Shown: positions 29,232-37,780 of the stretch, in pieces
How positions within the stretch are numbered: position 1 is the stretch's first letter
How the letters are laid out: each line of letters opens with the position of its first letter
Assembly (NCBI GenBank): GCA_021201755.1
Contig: JAJQEI010000027.1
Span: 1 to 57,989 of the forward strand
Direction: 5' to 3'
Source: Ruminococcus sp.
Lineage (GTDB): Bacteria; Bacillota; Clostridia; Oscillospirales; Ruminococcaceae
DNA: 57,989 nt
Made by a program: the position numbers and the translations under genes
The notes under the pieces: model-generated
Told to the model about the DNA's origin: nothing
The model's input: the letters and a program-made list of their open reading frames with translations, nothing else
Databases searched by the model: none

Positions 29232-29260
29232 ATTATATCATGTTTGACAAAATCTATCAA
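29232..29260 (-). promoter_or_regulatory. Toxin promoter, TA unit 1
   Basis: On the minus strand TTGATA (29260-29255), 17 bases, TATAAT (29237-29232). The transcript leader has the hairpin GTGCCGAAAGGCAC and a CTCCCA arm able to pair with the TGGGAG of the Shine-Dalgarno region. Confidence 0.75.
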
Positions 29261-29279
29261 TGAAAAATAAAATTCCCTC

Positions 29280-29308
29280 TTGACAAGCGGAATTATTTCG
29301 GGTATAAT
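29280..29308 (+). promoter_or_regulatory. Antitoxin-RNA promoter, TA unit 2
   Basis: TTGACA 29280-29285, 17 bases, TATAAT 29303-29308. It is divergent from the toxin promoter of unit 1, with only 19 bases between the -35 boxes. Confidence 0.85.
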
Positions 29309-29314
29309 AGATAT

Positions 29315-29405
29315 AGAAAGAGAGCGCACACTGAAATGCGGTCAGCTCTCATTTTGAATTAGTTAAGAATAACCGTCCAAGTTGGTCACTCGGGGCGGTT
29401 ATTTC
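29315..29405 (+). ncRNA. Antisense RNA antitoxin, type I TA unit 2
   Basis: The predicted RNA is about 90 nt. Its 5' half can fold GAGAGC with GCTCTC and carries GCGGTCAGCTCTC. The 3' half is a terminator with GAATAACCGTCC and GGGCGGTTATTTC arms. The terminator overlaps the stop codon of the convergent toxin. Role inferred as for unit 1. Confidence 0.7.
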
Positions 29406-29494
29406 TGTTTGTATGTTAAGTACGCAAGAACTGCGATGAAAACATCACAAGCAATGTCGATGACTTTTGCGATAATATCAAAACTTATTCGCAT
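29399..29494 (-). CDS. Small hydrophobic toxin peptide, TA unit 2
   Basis: This peptide of up to 31 aa has one hydrophobic helix (VIDIACDVFIAVLAYL) and the tail TYKQK, closely matching unit 4. ATG 29494 overlaps the end of GGGAGGTG, which is too close for good initiation. The codon aligned with the unit 4 start is ATA (29488-29486), so either initiation is weak or the start has mutated. The stop lies in the antitoxin terminator. It is predicted to act at the cell membrane. Confidence 0.7.
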   Translation of the reverse strand: MRISFDIIAKVIDIACDVFIAVLAYLTYKQK

Positions 29495-29617
29495 CACCTC
29501 CCTGATTCCCATCCACGTATAAAACGAAGATGGTCGGGAGCAGGATTTGACCGCCAATATGTATGAAAATACATCCGCTTCGGGTACGCTCTCTCTATGC
29601 CTTTCGGCACGTTTTTT

Positions 29618-29646
29618 ATTATAGCACAGTCGACAAAATCTGTCAA
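29618..29646 (-). promoter_or_regulatory. Toxin promoter, TA unit 2
   Basis: On the minus strand TTGACA (29646-29641), 17 bases, TATAAT (29623-29618). The 120-base leader contains the hairpins GTGCCGAAAGGCAT and GTATTTTCATAC, then a CTCCC arm upstream of the GGGAG Shine-Dalgarno. Confidence 0.85.
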
Positions 29647-29667
29647 TGAAAAAATTTATATTCCCTC

Positions 29668-29696
29668 TTGACAAGCGGAGTTAGCTGGCGTATTCT
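29668..29696 (+). promoter_or_regulatory. Remnant antitoxin promoter of a lost TA unit
   Basis: The family junction TTCCCTC is followed by TTGACA 29668-29673 and, 17 bases on, TATTCT 29691-29696. No antitoxin or toxin sequence follows. It points at the downstream leader ORF and dockerin gene and may now serve as their promoter. The rest of 29697-29828 shows no gene. Confidence 0.55.
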
Positions 29697-29828
29697 ATAT
29701 CATTATTACAAACTCTATTGTGAAAAACGCCAATTTTATTTGATAAATTTTGTGCAAGTATACAAAAAAATTCCTTTTTTGCAACATTTCGGTGTCTTAA
29801 AAAGTGTATATAGTAGAAGGGGATTTTT

Positions 29829-29894
29829 ATGGACGCAATTGAAGCTGAATGCACAAAACCAAATGAATCAAACAGAATGGAGTTGATTTTATGA
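29829..29894 (+). CDS. 21 aa leader ORF overlapping the dockerin/Ig gene
   Basis: ATG 29829 with AAGGGG upstream opens MDAIEAECTKPNESNRMELI and ends at TGA 29892-29894, which overlaps the next ATG as ATGA. No homology is recognised. It could couple translation to the next gene or could be chance. Confidence 0.35.
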   Translation: MDAIEAECTKPNESNRMELIL

Positions 29895-30722
29895 AAAAAG
29901 AAAAAATGTCAAAAAGACGCTTGCCGTTCTCACATCCGCTGCATTGGCAGTCACCGGAATTGCTTCGCTTTCCGTTTGTCCTACGATAGCGAAAGCGGAG
30001 GAATCGATTATCCAAGAGAATGACACGGTAACAGAAGAAACGGTGGAAACTGCGGAAGAAACGACTGAAACGACGAGTCTTACGACAACTGCCGAAACAG
30101 AAGAAACAATCATGACCTACACGACAGAAGGGATACATGATACATTTGACATTGTCGAAAACAGCGATACTTCGATTGCAAGCGTATCCTATGATGGGAA
30201 AACAATCGTGACACAATGGTCTAGTATTATTGGTACAGAATATGACAATCCAGATGAAATGTTTGCAGAAACGGCAACGCTGAAATGTTTGGCGGTAGGG
30301 AAAGTGACAATTACTATGACATTGACAAATGGAGAACAGTTTTCACGAAATGTTGTGGTAGAAGAAGCACCTGTGACAACTACGACAGTATCCACAACGG
30401 AAGATCCAAACATGACGACAACAATTTTTTTACTTGGGTTATAACGGAGACTACCACGACAGTAATCTCTTATGAAACAACTACCGTGGTGACGGATGAT
30501 GAGACAGAACCGCTTTTGTGTGGCGATGTGAATTTAGACGGCACTGTGTCTCTGGCAGATGCGGTAAAGCTGAATAAAGCGATTGCGGGTTCTGTGGAAC
30601 TCAATGAAACGGCAACAAGCTCTGCCGATACGAATGGCAACGGAGACCTAGAACAAGAAGACGCACTGATTTTGTTGAAATTCCTCGTGCAATACATTGA
30701 TACAATTCCAATGACAGAATAA
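29891..30722 (+). pseudogene. Secreted Ig-like protein with dockerin, two frameshifts
   Basis: The start at ATG 29891 gives MKKEKMSK, then the A5 run near 29908-29912 shifts frame. The corrected sequence continues as a signal peptide (LAVLTSAALAVTGIASLS, cleavage near AKAEE). An acidic Thr linker follows, then a strand-rich Ig/BIG-2-like domain (SIASVSYDGKTIVTQWSS, LKCLAVGKVTITMTLTNG), then a second Thr linker. A T7 run near 30425-30431 shifts frame again, and the last frame encodes a type I dockerin: CGDVNLDGTVSLADAV and SADTNGNGDLEQEDAL. About 275 codons are expected when intact. Both breaks are in homopolymers, so slippage-based phase variation or base-calling error are both possible. Confidence 0.75.
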
Positions 30723-30760
30723 TGCTTCAGGCAATACCAAATTCCACCTATTTTCTAAAA

Positions 30761-30799
30761 AACGCCTGTCCGGAAACGATTTCCGGATGGGCGTTTTCT
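30761..30799 (+). terminator. Terminator after the dockerin/Ig gene
   Basis: Arms AAACGCC..TCCGGAAA and TTTCCGGA..GGGCGTTTT form a long stem with a 3-base loop ending in a T-run. Confidence 0.85.
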
Positions 30800-30852
30800 G
30801 TGTCCTGTACAATGAAAAATGTAAATAAATTGTAAATAAATGTGCTGATCCC

Positions 30853-30880
30853 TTGACGAAATTAGCAGAGGTGTTATAAT
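30853..30880 (+). promoter_or_regulatory. htpG promoter
   Basis: TTGACG 30853-30858 and TATAAT 30875-30880 are 16 bases apart. The CIRCE operator begins 4 bases after the -10 box, so a bound repressor would block initiation. Confidence 0.8.
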
Positions 30881-30884
30881 AGTA

Positions 30885-30911
30885 TTAGCACTTAAGAAGA
30901 TGGAATGCTAA
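30885..30911 (+). promoter_or_regulatory. CIRCE operator (HrcA site) before htpG
   Basis: TTAGCACTT, 9 bases, GAATGCTAA: each arm differs by one base from the CIRCE consensus TTAGCACTC-N9-GAGTGCTAA. This predicts heat induction of htpG through HrcA. Confidence 0.85.
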
Positions 30912-30978
30912 TCTGAGGCATGGAACGTCCGAACGTCCAATCTCCAGCTTCTACTATACTAAGAGGAGGAAAAAAGTT

Positions 30979-32880
30979 ATGGAACAAAAACAATTTCAAG
31001 CCGAGTCCAAGCGGCTTTTGGACATGATGATCCATTCGATTTATACCCATAAGGAAATTTTTTTGCGGGAACTGATTTCTAACGCAAGCGACGCCATCGA
31101 CAAGCTCTATTTTCAATCGCTGACAGATGACAGCATGGGCATGACGAAGTCTGACTTTGGCATTTCTATCACCATCGACAAGAATGCACGGACACTGACC
31201 ATTGCAGATAACGGCATTGGTATGACACGGGAAGAACTGGAAAAGCACTTGGGTACCATTGCAGAGAGCGGTTCTCTGCAATTTAAGAAAGACAATAGCC
31301 TGTCTGATGATAACCAAATTATCGGGCAGTTCGGCGTCGGCTTCTACTCCGCCTTTATGGTGGCAAAGAAAGTGACAGTGAAGTCTCTGGCGTTCGGCGA
31401 AACCCAAGGATACGTCTGGGAGTCCGAAGGCGTGGACGGTTATACCATCGACACCTGTGATAAGAATTCAGTGGGTACTGAAATTATCTTGGAACTGCTA
31501 GATGACGTAGAACCTAGCGAGGACGGCGACGGTGGCGAAAACTATAGCGAGTATCTCGACCAGTATCGGATTCAGAGTTTGGTGAAATGCTATAGCGATT
31601 ATATCCGCTTCCCGATTCGGATGGATATGACGAAGAGCCGAAAGAAAGAGGATTCCGACGAATATGAGGATTATATTGAAAATGTCATGCTAAACAGTAT
31701 GGTTCCCCTGTGGCATAAGAACAAAAACGAAATTTCTGAGGAAGAATACAACAGCTTCTATAAGGATAAGTGCGACGATTACAGCGATCCACTCTGTCAT
31801 ATGCACGTCCGCAACGAGGGTATGATTACCTATGATGCACTTCTATATATCCCCTCTCATGCACCTTATAACTATTATAGTAAGGACTATGAAAAGGGAT
31901 TGCAGCTGTATACCGACGGCGTATTGATCATGGATCGCTGTGAGGACTTGCTGCCGGATTATTTTAGCTTTATAAAAGGTCTCGTGGATTCGGAGGATTT
32001 GTCCTTGAATATCTCCCGAGAGATGCTACAGCATGACGCACAGCTGCGACAGATTGCACGGAGCATTGAAAAGACCATCAAGAATGAACTGAAACGGATG
32101 ATGAAGAATGATCGGGAGAAGTATGAGAAGTTCTATCAGTCCTTTGGCTTACAGCTGAAGTATGGCGTTTATCAGGACTACGGGATGCATAAGGATGTAC
32201 TGCAAGATTTGTTGTTGTTCTCGTCCTCGAAGGACAGAAAGATGACGTCTTTACAGGAATATATAGACCGTATGCCAAAGGGACAGGAGAGCATTTATTA
32301 TGCAGTGGGCGAAAATATCCAGCGGATTGAGCTTTTGCCGCAGATAGAACAGGTGAAAGACAAGGGTTATGAAATCCTCTACTTTACAGATAATGTGGAT
32401 GAATTTGCCGTAAAGATGCTCCAGGACTATCAGGGGAAGAAATTCCAGTCCGTACTGGATAGTAAGCTGGATCTGGAAACCGAAGAGGAGAAAAAAGCTC
32501 TGGAGAAAAAACAAGAAAAAAGCCACGATATGTTGGAAACCATGCAGAAAGCACTGGAGGGAAAAGTAGGAAGTGTCAAGCTCTCTGGTCGGCTGAAATC
32601 CCATCCGGTTTGTCTGTCCAGCGAGGGCGACTTGTCTATGGATATGGCAAAGACGCTGAACGAAATGCCGGGCAACGAAGGCGAAAAAGCAAAGGCACAG
32701 ATGGTTTTGGAACTGAATCCAGAACACGAAATTTATACGAAGCTGATGCAGCTCCAAGAGAACGACAGCGAAACACTGACGGAGTATGCAAAACTGCTGT
32801 ATGATCAGGCGTTGCTAATTGCAGGAATGCCCATTGCAGATCCGGTGGCATTCTCCAATCAGATTTGTAAATTGATGTAA
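30979..32880 (+). CDS. htpG: Chaperone HtpG (bacterial Hsp90)
   Basis: This 633 aa cytosolic ATP-dependent chaperone remodels client proteins. The N-terminal GHKL domain shows FLRELISNASDAIDKL (the Asn that binds Mg-ATP), IADNGIGMTREEL and GQFGVGFYSAFMVA. The middle domain carries LNISREMLQHDAQLRQI with the ATP-contacting Arg. The C-terminal dimerisation domain follows without the eukaryotic MEEVD tail, as expected in bacteria. Start ATG 30979 has AGGAGG 11 bases upstream. The gene is intact and monocistronic, with a CIRCE-controlled promoter. Confidence 0.98.
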   Translation: MEQKQFQAESKRLLDMMIHSIYTHKEIFLRELISNASDAIDKLYFQSLTDDSMGMTKSDFGISITIDKNARTLTIADNGIGMTREELEKHLGTIAESGSLQFKKDNSLSDDNQIIGQFGVGFYSAFMVAKKVTVKSLAFGETQGYVWESEGVDGYTIDTCDKNSVGTEIILELLDDVEPSEDGDGGENYSEYLDQYRIQSLVKCYSDYIRFPIRMDMTKSRKKEDSDEYEDYIENVMLNSMVPLWHKNKNEISEEEYNSFYKDKCDDYSDPLCHMHVRNEGMITYDALLYIPSHAPYNYYSKDYEKGLQLYTDGVLIMDRCEDLLPDYFSFIKGLVDSEDLSLNISREMLQHDAQLRQIARSIEKTIKNELKRMMKNDREKYEKFYQSFGLQLKYGVYQDYGMHKDVLQDLLLFSSSKDRKMTSLQEYIDRMPKGQESIYYAVGENIQRIELLPQIEQVKDKGYEILYFTDNVDEFAVKMLQDYQGKKFQSVLDSKLDLETEEEKKALEKKQEKSHDMLETMQKALEGKVGSVKLSGRLKSHPVCLSSEGDLSMDMAKTLNEMPGNEGEKAKAQMVLELNPEHEIYTKLMQLQENDSETLTEYAKLLYDQALLIAGMPIADPVAFSNQICKLM

Positions 32881-32921
32881 CACATGAGTCATATACGAAT
32901 ATTTGAATAATAAATGAAAAG

Positions 32922-32957
32922 CTTGTACAGTCTGTATTTGAATTGTGCAAGTTTTTA
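32922..32957 (+). terminator. Probable htpG terminator
   Basis: Arms CTTGTACA and TGTGCAAG (one G-U pair) with a 14-base loop, followed by TTTTT. Confidence 0.5.
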
Positions 32958-33025
32958 TAATATTTATAACCAATTTTGTGAAGTGTCTTGCAAAATTGGA
33001 AAGGGTATGCTATACTAGAAATGTA

Positions 33026-33451
33026 TCAAAAACGTTGAACAGGATTCGATATGGGTGCAGCCGATGTGAAGCGATGATGCACCAGGTGACAGATGGCAAA
33101 GGCAGGAAAACAGAGACAGAACCAGAGGACGGAAAATGGCAGACAGATTTGACCAAACAGATTGAGCGGCATATCGCTATAGTCCCAGACGTTCCAACCG
33201 AGCTTGATGTTGACAATGGTTCCGACAGTCATTTCGACAGCAGTAATTCCCATCGCTCTGCAAAAGCATTCGAAGAATAGGGATTTTGGCGGGGAATTGA
33301 GGTGAAGGAGAAAGAGAAAGACGGCGACGATTCCACCGGTTAGGGTCATCGTCCAGTAAGTATAACCACGACAGGCAATTTCTAAAAAGCTGTAGACGAA
33401 ACAGCCCAGCAGAAACATGAAACACAGTTCATATGGTTTCCAGTTTGACAT
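33026..33451 (-). CDS. CmpB-like membrane protein (PF06541, putative ABC transporter type IV)
   Basis: This 141 aa membrane protein has about four helices and starts at ATG 33451 (GGAGGTG upstream); a longer frame extends upstream but lacks a ribosome binding site. It shows the family motifs FVYSFLEIACRGYTYWTMTLTGG, AVEMTVGTIVNIKLGWNVWDYS (Trp-Asn-Val-Trp-Asp-Tyr) and NLFGQICLPFS. The cellular role of this family is not established. It is divergent from malQ and shares the region 33452-33596 with the malQ promoter. Confidence 0.8.
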   Translation of the reverse strand: MSNWKPYELCFMFLLGCFVYSFLEIACRGYTYWTMTLTGGIVAVFLFLLHLNSPPKSLFFECFCRAMGITAVEMTVGTIVNIKLGWNVWDYSDMPLNLFGQICLPFSVLWFCLCFPAFAICHLVHHRFTSAAPISNPVQRF

Positions 33452-33596
33452 GAGGATAACACCTCCAAAAAGCGTCGGGATACGCTTATCTTGTGTCAAA
33501 ACCAGTGGATTATATGATAATGATACGATAGCACTTCTTTTTTCTCCAACGAAGAAAAAGAAAAAGAAAAATTTTCCATTTATCAGGAGGTATTTT

Positions 33597-35351
33597 ATGC
33601 GACAAAGCGGTATTTTAATGCACGTTTCCAGTCTCCCGTCCACACAAGGAATTGGGAAAATTGGAGAAGGCGCATATGCATTTGTGGATTTTTTAGTGGA
33701 CAGCGGCGTTTCCGTATGGCAGATACTGCCGCTGACACCGACGAGCTATGGCGATTCGCCGTATCAGTCGTTTTCGGTATTTGCAGGAAATCCATATTTT
33801 ATTGATTTTGACCAGCTGGAAAAAGACGGCTGGCTGATTACGCCGGATTATGCTTCGATCAATTGGGGAACAGACCCAAGACGAATCGACTATACACGGA
33901 TTTATACCTATTGCTTCCATGTGCTGCGTGTGGCGTTTGGACGGTTTGATCGGGAAAACACAGAATTTCAGGATTTTTGTAAAAGGAACGCCTTTTGGCT
34001 GGACGACTATGCCTTGTTTATGGCACTGAAAGATGCAAACGAAGGAAAGCCGTGGTATCTCTGGGAGAAAGTACTCACCGATCGAGAGCCCCAGGCGATT
34101 GAAAAGGCAAAGGATGAATATGCGGAGGATATCGCCTTTTATCAGGCGGTGCAATTTTGGTTCTTCCGCCAGTGGGAAAAGCTGAAAACGTATGTCAATA
34201 GTCGAAATATTTCGATTATCGGCGATATTCCGATTTATGTGGCATACGACAGCGCAGACGTCTGGGCAAACCCAAAGCTGTTTTTGTTGAATGAGAATCT
34301 TGAACCAAAGGCTGTGGCCGGCTGTCCGCCGGACATCTTCTCTCCGACTGGTCAGCTTTGGGGCAATCCCCTTTACGACTGGAGCTATCATAAGGAAACA
34401 AAATACGCTTGGTGGATTTCTCGTCTAGAACAAGCAAAACGGATGTATGATACCCTGCGCATTGACCACTTCCGTGGGTTCGAGAGCTACTATGCCGTTC
34501 CCTATGGAAAGGAAACGGCGGAAATCGGTATCTGGCAGTCGGGTCCCGGCGTGGAACTGTTTCAGGAGGCAGAGAAAAAGCTTGGAAAGCTGTCTATCAT
34601 TGCGGAAGATCTGGGCTTTGTGACACAGCAAGTACGGCAGATGTTAAAAGAAACCGGATTTCCGGGAATGAAAGTGTTACAGTTTGCGTTCGACGGCAAT
34701 CCTGCGAATGAATACCTGCCGCAGAACTACACCGATCCCCATTGTATCGTTTATACCGGTACACACGACAACCCCACGCTCCGTGGCTGGCTGTCATCCT
34801 CGTCTACGAAATCGATTGGCTTTGCAAAACGTTATCTCCACTGCCGTAACGTGACGGATTTGCCTACAGAGGTCATCCGTGCTGCATGGAGCAGTATTGC
34901 GCAGCTGGCAGTAGCGCAGATGCAGGACTTTTTGGAAGTGGGAGCAGATGGAAGAATGAATACGCCCTCGACGATCGGACAAAACTGGCAGTTTCGGACG
35001 GTGAGTGCAGACTTTACGGCGAGACTGGCGAAGCGGATTTTCCGTATCAATGAGCTATATAATCGATTGCCGGAATTGACTCAGCCGCCGCAGCTGGCAC
35101 ATTCTCGAAAAAGCAAAACGGGCAGATTGCGCAACACAGCGGTACAACAGGTGTTAGATCAGATGAACAACACCATTCCGAACCGAAACAACGAGATTAT
35201 TAAGGCACGGATTGCAGAACAGAAATCGAAAGATTCCGAAAAGGAAGAGGCACGTCAGAGAGCATATCTGGAAAGGGAAATGGAATTGGACTTGGAAAAA
35301 ATAAGAGAAATAGAAAAAATGGAAAAAATTGTAAGGAGTAAGAAAAAGTAA
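33597..35351 (+). CDS. malQ: 4-alpha-glucanotransferase (amylomaltase, GH77) with charged C-terminal tail
   Basis: MalQ transfers alpha-1,4-glucan segments between maltodextrins in the cytosol. The GH77 catalytic residues are visible: nucleophile Asp290 (RIDHFRGF), acid/base Glu337 (IAEDLG) and Asp391 (GTHDNPTLRGW). The N-terminus has GILMHVSSLPS and GDSPYQSFSVFAGNPYFID, also conserved. ATG 33597 is chosen because CAGGAGG is 6 bases upstream. The protein is 584 aa, about 90 longer than usual. The extra part from about residue 492 is a highly charged helix (KARIAEQKSKDSEKEEARQR and beyond), probably a coiled coil. It precedes glgP by 34 bases and forms a maltodextrin/glycogen operon with it. 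Confidence 0.96.
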   Translation: MRQSGILMHVSSLPSTQGIGKIGEGAYAFVDFLVDSGVSVWQILPLTPTSYGDSPYQSFSVFAGNPYFIDFDQLEKDGWLITPDYASINWGTDPRRIDYTRIYTYCFHVLRVAFGRFDRENTEFQDFCKRNAFWLDDYALFMALKDANEGKPWYLWEKVLTDREPQAIEKAKDEYAEDIAFYQAVQFWFFRQWEKLKTYVNSRNISIIGDIPIYVAYDSADVWANPKLFLLNENLEPKAVAGCPPDIFSPTGQLWGNPLYDWSYHKETKYAWWISRLEQAKRMYDTLRIDHFRGFESYYAVPYGKETAEIGIWQSGPGVELFQEAEKKLGKLSIIAEDLGFVTQQVRQMLKETGFPGMKVLQFAFDGNPANEYLPQNYTDPHCIVYTGTHDNPTLRGWLSSSSTKSIGFAKRYLHCRNVTDLPTEVIRAAWSSIAQLAVAQMQDFLEVGADGRMNTPSTIGQNWQFRTVSADFTARLAKRIFRINELYNRLPELTQPPQLAHSRKSKTGRLRNTAVQQVLDQMNNTIPNRNNEIIKARIAEQKSKDSEKEEARQRAYLEREMELDLEKIREIEKMEKIVRSKKK

Positions 35352-35385
35352 AAATGGAAAAAATGAAATTGGAGGAAAAGTAATT

Positions 35386-37773
35386 ATGACCGATGCGCAC
35401 GAATTAAAAAAGGAACAGTTAAAAAAGGCAATGCTGCAGGCACTGCACCACATAGACCCGAAACAGGCGACACCGCAGCAGCTGCATCAGGCACTGGGTG
35501 ATGTGGTTATGCAGCAGATTTCTCCCGACTGGGAGTGCAGTCAAAAAGTACACCGTAAAAATCGGCACGCTGCTTATTTTTCGATGGAGTTTCTGGTAGG
35601 ACGTGCCGTATACAATAATCTGATGGTGTTGGATATGCTGGAGGACACAAAAGAAGTCTTTTCGTCCCTTGGCGTATCTCTGGCGGATTTGGAAGAAATC
35701 GAGGACGCTGCACTGGGAAATGGCGGACTGGGACGCTTAGCGGCGTGCTTTTTGGACAGTGCCGCTACAAGAAATCTGCCTTTGGATGGCTATGGAATTC
35801 GCTATCAATACGGACTGTTCAAACAGCATTTCGAGAACGGTTTCCAGATAGAAACGCCGGACAATTGGCTGGCGTATGGCGACCCGTGGTCGGTACGGCG
35901 AGAAGAAGATGCAGTGCTTGTGCGTTTTTCTGGACAGACGGTGCGGGCGGTTCCCTATGATATGCCTATTATCGGCTGTAAAACACACCACATCAGTACC
36001 CTGCGCCTGTGGCAGGCGGAACCGATACAGACGTTTGATTTCGATTTGTTCAATCAACAGAAATATCTCGAAGCGGCGGCGGAAACCGTCTATGCGGAAG
36101 ATATTTCACGTGTGCTTTATCCCAACGACGACACGTGGGAGGGAAAAAAGCTGCGCCTAAAACAGCAGTATTTCTTCTGTGCGGCGTCCTTACAGGACAT
36201 CTTGAAAAAGCACCTCGCCGACTATGGTACGCTGGATCAGCTATCGGAAAAGCTGAATATTCAATTGAACGATACCCATCCGGTGATTTCGATTCCTGAG
36301 TTGATTCGGCAGTTGGGCGATTATGGCTATTCGTTTGAACAGACATTTCAAATGGCACAACAGATTTTCCACTACACCAACCACACGGTGATGCCGGAGG
36401 CACTGGAAAAATGGGATTGTCATTTGGTAGAAGAATTGTTGCCGGAAGTATACGGTATCATTCTGCGGATACAAGAACAATTTATGACGGAAATGTATCA
36501 AAAGAATGTAGAAAAGGATGCCATTGACCGGATGAAGCTGATACAAAACGGACAGGTACACATGGCGCATATGGCAGTCTATGTGGGAGCGCACACCAAT
36601 GGCGTGGCGGCGATTCATACGCAAATCCTGAAGGATTCTGTCCTGAAGGATTGGTATGCCCTGTATCCAGAACGATTCCAGAACAAGACCAACGGCATTA
36701 CCCAACGCCGTTGGCTGGTACTGTGTAATCCGGAATTGTCGGAGCTTCTGACACGGCTGTCGGGTTCGGACGAGTGGATGGTAAATTTAGAGAAGCTGAA
36801 GCCGCTTCAAAAATATGCGGACGACGAGGCAGTGATGCGAGAGTTTGTCCAAATCAAGCAGACGAAAAAGCAGCAGCTGGCAAAGTTCATCCGTCAGAAA
36901 GAGGGCATCACCATTGACCCGACCTCTATTTTTGATATTCAGATTAAACGGCTGCACGAGTACAAGCGGCAGCTGCTCAATGCCTTTTCGATTTTATATC
37001 TCTATTTTGGAATCAAGGATGGCAGTATCACAGACGTTACGCCGACCACATTCCTGTTTGGAGCAAAATCCGCCCCGGGATATGCTCGGGCAAAGGAGAT
37101 TATCAAGTATATTCACGAAATTGCAAAGCTTGTGGAAGCGGACGAACAGGTCAGCCAGTATATTAAGGTGGTATTTGTTTCCAACTATAATGTGTCCTAT
37201 GCGGAAAAGCTGGTGGCAGCCGCTGATGTATCCGAGCAGATTTCGACGGCTGGAACAGAGGCGTCTGGCACGGGCAATATGAAGCTGATGCTCAACGGTG
37301 CAGTAACGCTGGGGACGTACGACGGCGCAAACATTGAAATTGCAGAAGAAGCGGGCGAAGAGAACAACTATATCTTTGGCGCAAGGGTGGAAGAACTGGA
37401 AAAAATTCAGCCCACGTATGACAGCAGGAAGATTTTTGCGGAGAACGAGAAGATTCGCAGAGTGGTGGAAACGCTTATCGATGGTACGGTTTCGGACGGC
37501 GGCACGGGTGCGTTCCGAGAACTCTACTATGCACTTTTAGACGGAGCCAGCTGGCACAAGCCGGATCACTACTATTTATTGGGCGATCTGGAATCTTATG
37601 TAGAAGCAAAGCTGCGCTGTAATCGGGACTACCGAGATCGGGAGGCGTTTGCGAAAAAGCAGTGGATGAACGTGTGCAGCGCAGGAAAATTCAGCGCAGA
37701 CCGCACGATTATGGATTATGCAGAAAATATCTGGAAAATTGAACCAATAGAACCAATCGACGAAAAGGAGTAA
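35386..37773 (+). CDS. glgP: Glycogen/maltodextrin phosphorylase
   Basis: This 795 aa enzyme releases glucose 1-phosphate from alpha-glucan ends using phosphate and PLP. Seen are [20 protein letters not shown], the glucan-binding [44 protein letters not shown] and the PLP Lys633 in [13 protein letters not shown], followed by [10 protein letters not shown]. Length and motifs are complete. ATG 35386 has GGAGGAAAAGTAATT before it. With malQ upstream it converts imported or stored maltodextrins to glucose 1-phosphate, and the window also has a UDPGP-type nucleotidyltransferase. Confidence 0.97.
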   Translation: MTDAHELKKEQLKKAMLQALHHIDPKQATPQQLHQALGDVVMQQISPDWECSQKVHRKNRHAAYFSMEFLVGRAVYNNLMVLDMLEDTKEVFSSLGVSLADLEEIEDAALGNGGLGRLAACFLDSAATRNLPLDGYGIRYQYGLFKQHFENGFQIETPDNWLAYGDPWSVRREEDAVLVRFSGQTVRAVPYDMPIIGCKTHHISTLRLWQAEPIQTFDFDLFNQQKYLEAAAETVYAEDISRVLYPNDDTWEGKKLRLKQQYFFCAASLQDILKKHLADYGTLDQLSEKLNIQLNDTHPVISIPELIRQLGDYGYSFEQTFQMAQQIFHYTNHTVMPEALEKWDCHLVEELLPEVYGIILRIQEQFMTEMYQKNVEKDAIDRMKLIQNGQVHMAHMAVYVGAHTNGVAAIHTQILKDSVLKDWYALYPERFQNKTNGITQRRWLVLCNPELSELLTRLSGSDEWMVNLEKLKPLQKYADDEAVMREFVQIKQTKKQQLAKFIRQKEGITIDPTSIFDIQIKRLHEYKRQLLNAFSILYLYFGIKDGSITDVTPTTFLFGAKSAPGYARAKEIIKYIHEIAKLVEADEQVSQYIKVVFVSNYNVSYAEKLVAAADVSEQISTAGTEASGTGNMKLMLNGAVTLGTYDGANIEIAEEAGEENNYIFGARVEELEKIQPTYDSRKIFAENEKIRRVVETLIDGTVSDGGTGAFRELYYALLDGASWHKPDHYYLLGDLESYVEAKLRCNRDYRDREAFAKKQWMNVCSAGKFSADRTIMDYAENIWKIEPIEPIDEKE

Positions 37774-37780
37774 AGACAAC

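Noticed and set aside
29399..29674. 91 aa version of the TA unit 2 toxin
   Set aside because: The extra N-terminal residues would begin upstream of the toxin promoter; only the last about 30 codons follow a ribosome binding site.
33452..33643. N-terminal extension of the CmpB-like protein
   Set aside because: The 64 extra codons translate an A-rich malQ leader as poly-Phe and lack a ribosome binding site; ATG 33451 has one.
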